DNA of 64,000 nucleotides from an uncultured Pelagibacteraceae bacterium (GTDB taxonomy: Bacteria > Pseudomonadota > Alphaproteobacteria > Pelagibacterales > Pelagibacteraceae). This document shows, one piece after another, positions 56,634 through 64,000 of this stretch (its first letter is position 1; each line of letters starts with the position of its first letter). The notes under the pieces are model-generated. The model ran no database searches, was not told the DNA's origin, and saw only the letters and a list, made by a program, of their open reading frames with translations. The stretch spans positions 1 to 64,000 of the forward strand of contig CACOAB010000001.1 in assembly GCA_902625125.1 (NCBI GenBank). Direction: 5' to 3'. The translations under genes and the position numbers were made by a program.

Positions 56634-57440
56634 ATGAAAACCTTTTATCTTCATATTGGTAATTTTAAGACTGGCAGCACATCTTTACAAAGCTTTTTTT
56701 ATTTAAATAGAAAATTTTTAAAAAAAAATAATATCGAAACTATTTATGAAAAGAATTATTTCAAAAATACAATTCATAATCAAAAATTATATAAACTATT
56801 TAATGAAAAAAGATCTGATAAGATAAAAAGATATTTTTCCAAAATTGATAAAAAATTCCATGTTCTAGTTAGTTCAGAATTTTTTTCTTGTTTCTCATAT
56901 GATCTTAAAAAGATACAATATATTAAATCTACAATTTTAAAGCTAGGTTATAAGCCGAAAATAATATTTTATTATCGAGCTGATAATTCTTATTTATACT
57001 CATTATATATACAACAATTGACTCAACGAAAAAGTATTTTGATCGATACTATTTTTGAATTTAAAAAAAAAGTAGCAAAATATCATTATTATTTTAATAA
57101 AAAAAATAAACATTATTTTATGAGTCAAAATTATTATTTAAATAATAAAAAAATTGTTAAAAATTGGAAAAATATTTTTAAAAAAAATTTTATCTTTTAT
57201 AAATTTGAAAAAAATGAAGAATACAAAATTTTTGATGATTTTCTAAAATTCATTAAAGTTAAAAAAAATTTAAATATTATATTCCCTAATAAAAGAAATA
57301 TTTCAAGAAAGATAAAATTTTGGAATTTAAAACGAATATTTTACTTTTATTACCTTAATTTTATGCAATCAAAGATATTTAAAAGTGATGAATTAGATTT
57401 ACAGGTGAAAAAGTTAAAAAAAAACCCCAGATGTATTTAA
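56634..57440 (+). CDS. Sulfotransferase-like protein
   Basis: LHIGNFKTGSTSLQSFFYLNR resembles PAPS 5'-phosphosulfate loop; IIFYYRADNSYLYSLYIQQ. Confidence 0.6.
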   Translation: MKTFYLHIGNFKTGSTSLQSFFYLNRKFLKKNNIETIYEKNYFKNTIHNQKLYKLFNEKRSDKIKRYFSKIDKKFHVLVSSEFFSCFSYDLKKIQYIKSTILKLGYKPKIIFYYRADNSYLYSLYIQQLTQRKSILIDTIFEFKKKVAKYHYYFNKKNKHYFMSQNYYLNNKKIVKNWKNIFKKNFIFYKFEKNEEYKIFDDFLKFIKVKKNLNIIFPNKRNISRKIKFWNLKRIFYFYYLNFMQSKIFKSDELDLQVKKLKKNPRCI

Positions 57441-57458
57441 ACATCTAGGGTTTTTTAA
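57420..57458. terminator. Bidirectional terminator between sulfotransferase-like gene and groEL
   Basis: AAAACCCCAGATGTATTTAAACATCTAGGGTTTTTT. Confidence 0.8.
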
Positions 57459-57477
57459 ATTTGTTATGGAGTTATTA

Positions 57478-59139
<1,662 letters not shown>

Positions 59140-59155
59140 TTATCTCCTCTAAATT

Positions 59156-59452
59156 TTATTTTTTGCTTTTTGAAATTCCCATTATGTCTGCTTCTTTCAT
59201 AATGCTATACTCTTTACCATCAATTTTAACTTCAGTTCCAGACCATTTTCCAAAAAGCACTACATCTCCGACTTTAACATCCATCGGAGCTACTTTTCCT
59301 TCTTCATTTTTAGCTCCAGGGCCGACCGCTACAACTTCGCCTTCTTGGGGTTTTTCTTTAGCTGTATCTGGGATTATAATTCCTCCTGCAGTCTTTTCCT
59401 CACTGTCAAGCACTTTGATAAGCACACGATCGTGCAAAGGTCTAAATTTCAT
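59156..59452 (-). CDS. groES: 10 kDa chaperonin GroES
   Basis: [44 protein letters not shown]. Confidence 0.99.
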   Translation of the reverse strand: MKFRPLHDRVLIKVLDSEEKTAGGIIIPDTAKEKPQEGEVVAVGPGAKNEEGKVAPMDVKVGDVVLFGKWSGTEVKIDGKEYSIMKEADIMGISKSKK

Positions 59453-59487
59453 ATATATTTTCTCCTATAAATTTTTATTTAGTGTTG

Positions 59488-59515
59488 ATATGGTATGTTT
59501 TAATAAGATTTCAAG
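59488..59515 (-). promoter_or_regulatory. Sigma32 (RpoH)-like promoter of groESL
   Basis: Minus strand CTTGAA-N16-CCATAT. Confidence 0.6.
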
Positions 59516-59584
59516 GGGCAAATATCATTAAAAAAACCTTTAAATACTGTATTTTATGATCAAATCAAATAAAGAATTAGTAAA

Positions 59585-60391
59585 TTGAAAGAACTTAATC
59601 ATATATCAGATATATATAAAAACTATGAGACCTTTGTTATTGATTTGTGGGGAGTAATACACAATGGCATGAAGCTAAACGCAGAGGCAATTAATGTCAT
59701 AGAGCAATTAAAAAAGAATTCAAAAAAAATTGTATTTTTATCTAACGCCCCTAGGCCCAGCTCAAAAGTTATTAATTTTTTAATAAAAATGAATATGAAT
59801 ATAAAATACCTTACAAATGTAGTGACTTCTGGCGAAGCGGCAATGCACGCAATAAATAAAAATCAATTTGGGAAATCTTTTTTTCATTTGGGACCACCTA
59901 GAGATACTGCAGTTTTTGAAAAAGTCAAAGGTAACCGAACTGAAATTCAAAAATGTGATTTTATCTTATGTACCGGTTTGTTTGATGAACATGATAATGA
60001 TCTAGAATATTACAAAAAGTTTTTAGAGAAGCATGTTTCAAAAAAATTAGTCTGTACCAATCCAGATTTAACTGTTCACAGAGGAGATGTTGAAGAGTTG
60101 TGTGCTGGCTCAGTGGCAAAAGTATTTGAGAAACTCGGGGGAGAAGTAGTATATTTTGGAAAACCATATGAAGAAGTTTACAAAATGTGTTTTAAATCTG
60201 GAGAAAAAGTTTTAGCTATTGGAGATAACTTGAGAACAGATATTAAAGGAGCTAACAATCTAAACATCGATAGTATTTTTATTTCAGACGGTGTTCACCG
60301 AGATGAATATAATGATACTACAGAACTCGGCGCCCTTTTAAAAAAATATAAAGTCAAAGCAAATTTCTTTCAAAAAGAACTTAAATGGTGA
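59585..60391 (+). CDS. HAD superfamily IIA hydrolase (NagD-like)
   Basis: FVIDLWGVIHNG, FLSNAPRPS, GKPYEEVY, IGDNLRTDIKGA; TTG start. Confidence 0.85.
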   Translation: MKELNHISDIYKNYETFVIDLWGVIHNGMKLNAEAINVIEQLKKNSKKIVFLSNAPRPSSKVINFLIKMNMNIKYLTNVVTSGEAAMHAINKNQFGKSFFHLGPPRDTAVFEKVKGNRTEIQKCDFILCTGLFDEHDNDLEYYKKFLEKHVSKKLVCTNPDLTVHRGDVEELCAGSVAKVFEKLGGEVVYFGKPYEEVYKMCFKSGEKVLAIGDNLRTDIKGANNLNIDSIFISDGVHRDEYNDTTELGALLKKYKVKANFFQKELKW

Positions 60392-61299
60392 TGAAAATTT
60401 ATAATAATGCGAATATTAGTAAAAAACATCATAAAGGCGTAATTGCGATCGGTAATTTTGACGGATTACACTTAGGTCACCAGAAAGTTATAAAAGAGGC
60501 AAAACAAAAAGCAAAAAAAAATAAATTGCCTTTTGGCGTTCTGACTTTTGAACCAGTGCCTGTAATGTTTTTTAGTAAAAATAGGAATAATCACAGAATA
60601 AATTCATTACGACAAAAAAAAATACAATTTAAAAAATTAAAATTAGATTTCTTAATTGTAATTAAATTTGACAAAAGATTCTCATCTTTAACCGCTAAAG
60701 AGTTTATTAAAAAAATCATTTTTGAAAAAACAAGATGTAGATTTTTATATGTTAGCAGAAATTTTAAATTCGGTTATAAACGTAAGGGCAATATACGAAC
60801 TTTAAAAAAATTTGAAAAACGATTTAATTATTTAAGCATTATAACCAGCCCTTATAAAAAGAAAGGTATAACCATATCATCGACATTAATAAGAAAAAAA
60901 TTAAGAAAGGGTAAGATTGAAGAAGTAAATAAATTATTAAATCGCCATTGGTCAATTGAAGGAAAAGTTATTAAAGGTGTAAAAAGAGGTCGTGAAATAG
61001 GTTTTCCTACTTGTAATTTGATTCTTGGAAGTTACGTGATTCCGAAATTAGGTGTGTATTCAGTAAATGTAAACACAGACAATTTTAACAGGAATGGTAT
61101 AGCAAATATAGGCAACAGGCCAACATTTAATGGTGAAAGAATATTACTAGAAACAAATATCTTTGGAATTAATAAAAATTTATATAATAAAGTAATTAAT
61201 GTAAATTTTAAAAAGTTTATAAGGAAAGAAAAAAAATTTAAAAATATTGAACATTTAAAAAAACAAATAAAAATTGATATAAAAAAAGCGAAAATATAA
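60385..61299 (+). CDS. ribF: Bifunctional riboflavin kinase/FAD synthetase
   Basis: AIGNFDGLHLGHQKVI, SSTLIRKKL, GREIGFPTCNL. Confidence 0.92.
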   Translation: MVMKIYNNANISKKHHKGVIAIGNFDGLHLGHQKVIKEAKQKAKKNKLPFGVLTFEPVPVMFFSKNRNNHRINSLRQKKIQFKKLKLDFLIVIKFDKRFSSLTAKEFIKKIIFEKTRCRFLYVSRNFKFGYKRKGNIRTLKKFEKRFNYLSIITSPYKKKGITISSTLIRKKLRKGKIEEVNKLLNRHWSIEGKVIKGVKRGREIGFPTCNLILGSYVIPKLGVYSVNVNTDNFNRNGIANIGNRPTFNGERILLETNIFGINKNLYNKVINVNFKKFIRKEKKFKNIEHLKKQIKIDIKKAKI

Positions 61300-61303
61300 A
61301 AAG

Positions 61304-64000
61304 ATGTCCAAAGATACATTGCAACTTCCTAAAACTGCTTTTTCTATGAAAGCAAGCTTACCTATTAAAGAGCCTGAAATTTTGAAAAGATGGGAAAAAA
61401 ACAACATATTTAAAAAACTCAGAAAGAGTTCCAAAGGCAAAGAAAAATTTATTCTTCATGATGGACCACCTTATGCAAATGGACACATACATATGGGAAC
61501 GGCTTTAAATAAAATTTTAAAAGATATTATCACTCGTTTCCATCAAATGAATGGCAAGGATTCAGTTTATGTACCTGGATGGGATTGTCATGGATTACCT
61601 ATAGAATGGAAAATTGAAGAACAGTATAAGAAAAAGAAAAAAAATAAAGATGAGATTCCTATAAAAAATTTCAGACAAGAATGTAGAGAGTTTGCAAAAA
61701 GTTGGATTGATGTACATATAAAAGAATTTAAACGACTGGGTGTTATTGGAGACTTTGAAAACTACTACTCTACAATGAGCTTTGAAGCGGAAGCACAAAT
61801 AGTTAGAGAATTAGGTAAATTTCTTATGGACGGAAGTTTATATCAAGGATTCAAGCCAGTTCTATGGTCAACAGTAGAAAAAACAGCACTAGCTGATGCA
61901 GAAGTTGAATATATGGAACATACTTCTAATACAATCTATGCTGCTTTTAAAATAAAAGAGACAAACAAAGAATTTTTGAAAGATTCAAGCGTTATCATCT
62001 GGACGACAACGCCATGGACCATACCAGCAAATAAAGCTTTAGCATTCAATAGCAATATTGAATATTCAGTTTTAGAAATTGAAGATCTTGAGTATTTCAA
62101 AGATAAAAAAATTGTAGTTGCAAAAAATTTAATAAATTCAATTACCGAAGAGTGTGGCATAAAAAATTATAAAGAATTAAAAACTTTTAAAGGCATCGAA
62201 TTCAAAGGAACTATTTGCAGCCACCCATTTTTAAAAATGAACTTTGACTATGATGTTCCTATGCTTGAAGCCCAATTCGTTAATTTAGAACAAGGAACTG
62301 GAATAGTACATTGCGCTCCAAGTCATGGCCCTGATGATTTTAATTTATGTTTAAAAAATAATATACCATCATTGTATACTGTGGATAATGCAGGTCTTTA
62401 TACAAAAGAGATACCCTTTTTTACTAATACTCACATTTTTAAGGCAGACCCTATTGTTATAGAAAAATTGAAGGAGCAAAATAAATTACTAAAGAATGAT
62501 AAACTTAATCATAGTTACCCTCATTCGTGGAGATCAAAAGCACCTTTAATTTATAGAGCTACCCCTCAATGGTTCATATCAATGAAAAAAAATAATTTAA
62601 GAGACAAAGCAATTAAAGCAATTAAAGATACTATTTTTTATCCCAGTAAAGGAAAAGATAGACTATTATCTATGGTTGAAGGTAGACCTGACTGGTGTGT
62701 TTCGAGGCAAAGAGTTTGGGGCGTTCCTTTGCCAATATTTATAAATAAAAAAAACAAAGAGCCTCTAAGAGATAAAAAGGTATTAGCTAGAATAGCTGAT
62801 ATTTATGAAAAACAAGGTTCAGACTGTTGGTTCACAGATGATCCAAAAATCTTTTTAGGAGCTGAATATAATTCAAAGGATTATGAAAAACTTAATGACA
62901 TTGTTGAAGTCTGGTTTGATAGCGGATCAACGCATAGTTTTGTTTTAGAAAAAAGAAAGGACCTGAAATGGCCGGCCGACATGTATTTGGAGGGATCTGA
63001 TCAACACAGAGGTTGGTTTCATTCTTCATTATTAGAGTCTTGCGGAACAAGAGGGAAAGCACCATTTAAAAGTATTCTTTCTCATGGGTTTGTCGTAGAT
63101 GGGAAAGGGATGAAAATGTCAAAGTCAATGGGAAATGTAATATCTCCAGAGGAAATTTTAAAAAATTATGGAGCAGATATTTTAAGAATTTGGGTTGCTT
63201 CATCTGATTACGCTGAAGATTTAAGAATTGATAAGAACATTTTAAGTCAACATGCTGAGTCTTATAGAAAAATAAGAAATACTTTTAGATTTATGCTTGG
63301 AAATTTAAAAGATAAATTCGAACCACAGAATTTAGAAAAATTAAATTTAGAAGAATTTGACGAATTAGAACAATATATTTTGCATAAAATTCATCACATT
63401 AGTAAATCAGTAGAAAATAATTTGAAAAGCTACAATTTTCATAAACTTTATAAAGAATTACTTAATTTCTGCACATTAGACCTTTCATCTTTCTATTTTG
63501 ATATACGCAAAGACACACTTTATTGCGATGAATTAAAATCAAAAAAAAGAGGTGACTGCGTAAAAGTATTAAATATTATACTTGAAAGTTTGCTTAAATG
63601 GTTTGCACCCATATTAGTTTTTACTACTGACGAAATAAATAGCCTAATCAACAAAGAGGAAAAAAATATTCATGAATATCTATTTGTAAAAATCCCTAAC
63701 AAATGGGAGAACAAGGAGCTAAATGATAAATGGGATAAATTGTTTAAAATAAAGCAAGAAGCCAATATAGCAATAGAGACAAAAAGATCTTCTAAAGAAA
63801 TCGGATCAAGTTTAGAGGCAGATGTTAAATTATTTGTAAATAAAAAAAATTATGAATTGCTAGATAATATAAATTTAGCAGAGTACTTAATTACGTCTAG
63901 AGCAGAAAAAATTTTATCAGAAAATGCTGAAACTACAATTGAGGTAATCAAAGCTAAAGGAAATAAATGCCCAAGATGTTGGAAAATTTTAGAACATGAT
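61304..64000 (+). CDS. ileS: Isoleucyl-tRNA synthetase (truncated by window end)
   Basis: LHDGPPYANGHIHMGTALNKILKD, KMSKSMGN, C-terminal KCPRCWK zinc site; open to window end. Confidence 0.95.
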   Translation, partial: MSKDTLQLPKTAFSMKASLPIKEPEILKRWEKNNIFKKLRKSSKGKEKFILHDGPPYANGHIHMGTALNKILKDIITRFHQMNGKDSVYVPGWDCHGLPIEWKIEEQYKKKKKNKDEIPIKNFRQECREFAKSWIDVHIKEFKRLGVIGDFENYYSTMSFEAEAQIVRELGKFLMDGSLYQGFKPVLWSTVEKTALADAEVEYMEHTSNTIYAAFKIKETNKEFLKDSSVIIWTTTPWTIPANKALAFNSNIEYSVLEIEDLEYFKDKKIVVAKNLINSITEECGIKNYKELKTFKGIEFKGTICSHPFLKMNFDYDVPMLEAQFVNLEQGTGIVHCAPSHGPDDFNLCLKNNIPSLYTVDNAGLYTKEIPFFTNTHIFKADPIVIEKLKEQNKLLKNDKLNHSYPHSWRSKAPLIYRATPQWFISMKKNNLRDKAIKAIKDTIFYPSKGKDRLLSMVEGRPDWCVSRQRVWGVPLPIFINKKNKEPLRDKKVLARIADIYEKQGSDCWFTDDPKIFLGAEYNSKDYEKLNDIVEVWFDSGSTHSFVLEKRKDLKWPADMYLEGSDQHRGWFHSSLLESCGTRGKAPFKSILSHGFVVDGKGMKMSKSMGNVISPEEILKNYGADILRIWVASSDYAEDLRIDKNILSQHAESYRKIRNTFRFMLGNLKDKFEPQNLEKLNLEEFDELEQYILHKIHHISKSVENNLKSYNFHKLYKELLNFCTLDLSSFYFDIRKDTLYCDELKSKKRGDCVKVLNIILESLLKWFAPILVFTTDEINSLINKEEKNIHEYLFVKIPNKWENKELNDKWDKLFKIKQEANIAIETKRSSKEIGSSLEADVKLFVNKKNYELLDNINLAEYLITSRAEKILSENAETTIEVIKAKGNKCPRCWKILEHD

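Overview
AT-rich (~30% GC), gene-dense chromosomal window from a small free-living alphaproteobacterium. Gene content and order (GcrA, tRNA-His/hisS/hisZ/hisG, trpF-B-A/accD/folC, ugpBAEC, eukaryote-like HisRS) look like SAR11/Pelagibacterales; this is inferred by eye, not by a search. I support about 70 CDS, one tRNA (His, GTG), one small SRP RNA (ffs), several hairpins/terminators and two sigma32-like promoters. I see no rRNA, CRISPR array, transposon or prophage. Main points for follow-up: (1) the trp-accD-folC block (about 20.4-26.1 kb), where trpB is frameshifted and several products carry substitutions at residues I remember as near-invariant; an RlmN homolog nearby shows the same. (2) A ROSE-like candidate RNA thermometer upstream of hsp20. 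(3) A perfect 12-bp inverted repeat with a start codon in its loop. (4) Several microproteins absent from the ORF track, one linked by TAATG overlaps on both sides. (5) An AccA with a C-terminal transmembrane extension. (6) A tRNA-His without G-1 and with A73, next to hisS. (7) A highly basic coiled-coil protein of unknown function. All family calls come from motif recognition; no database search was run.
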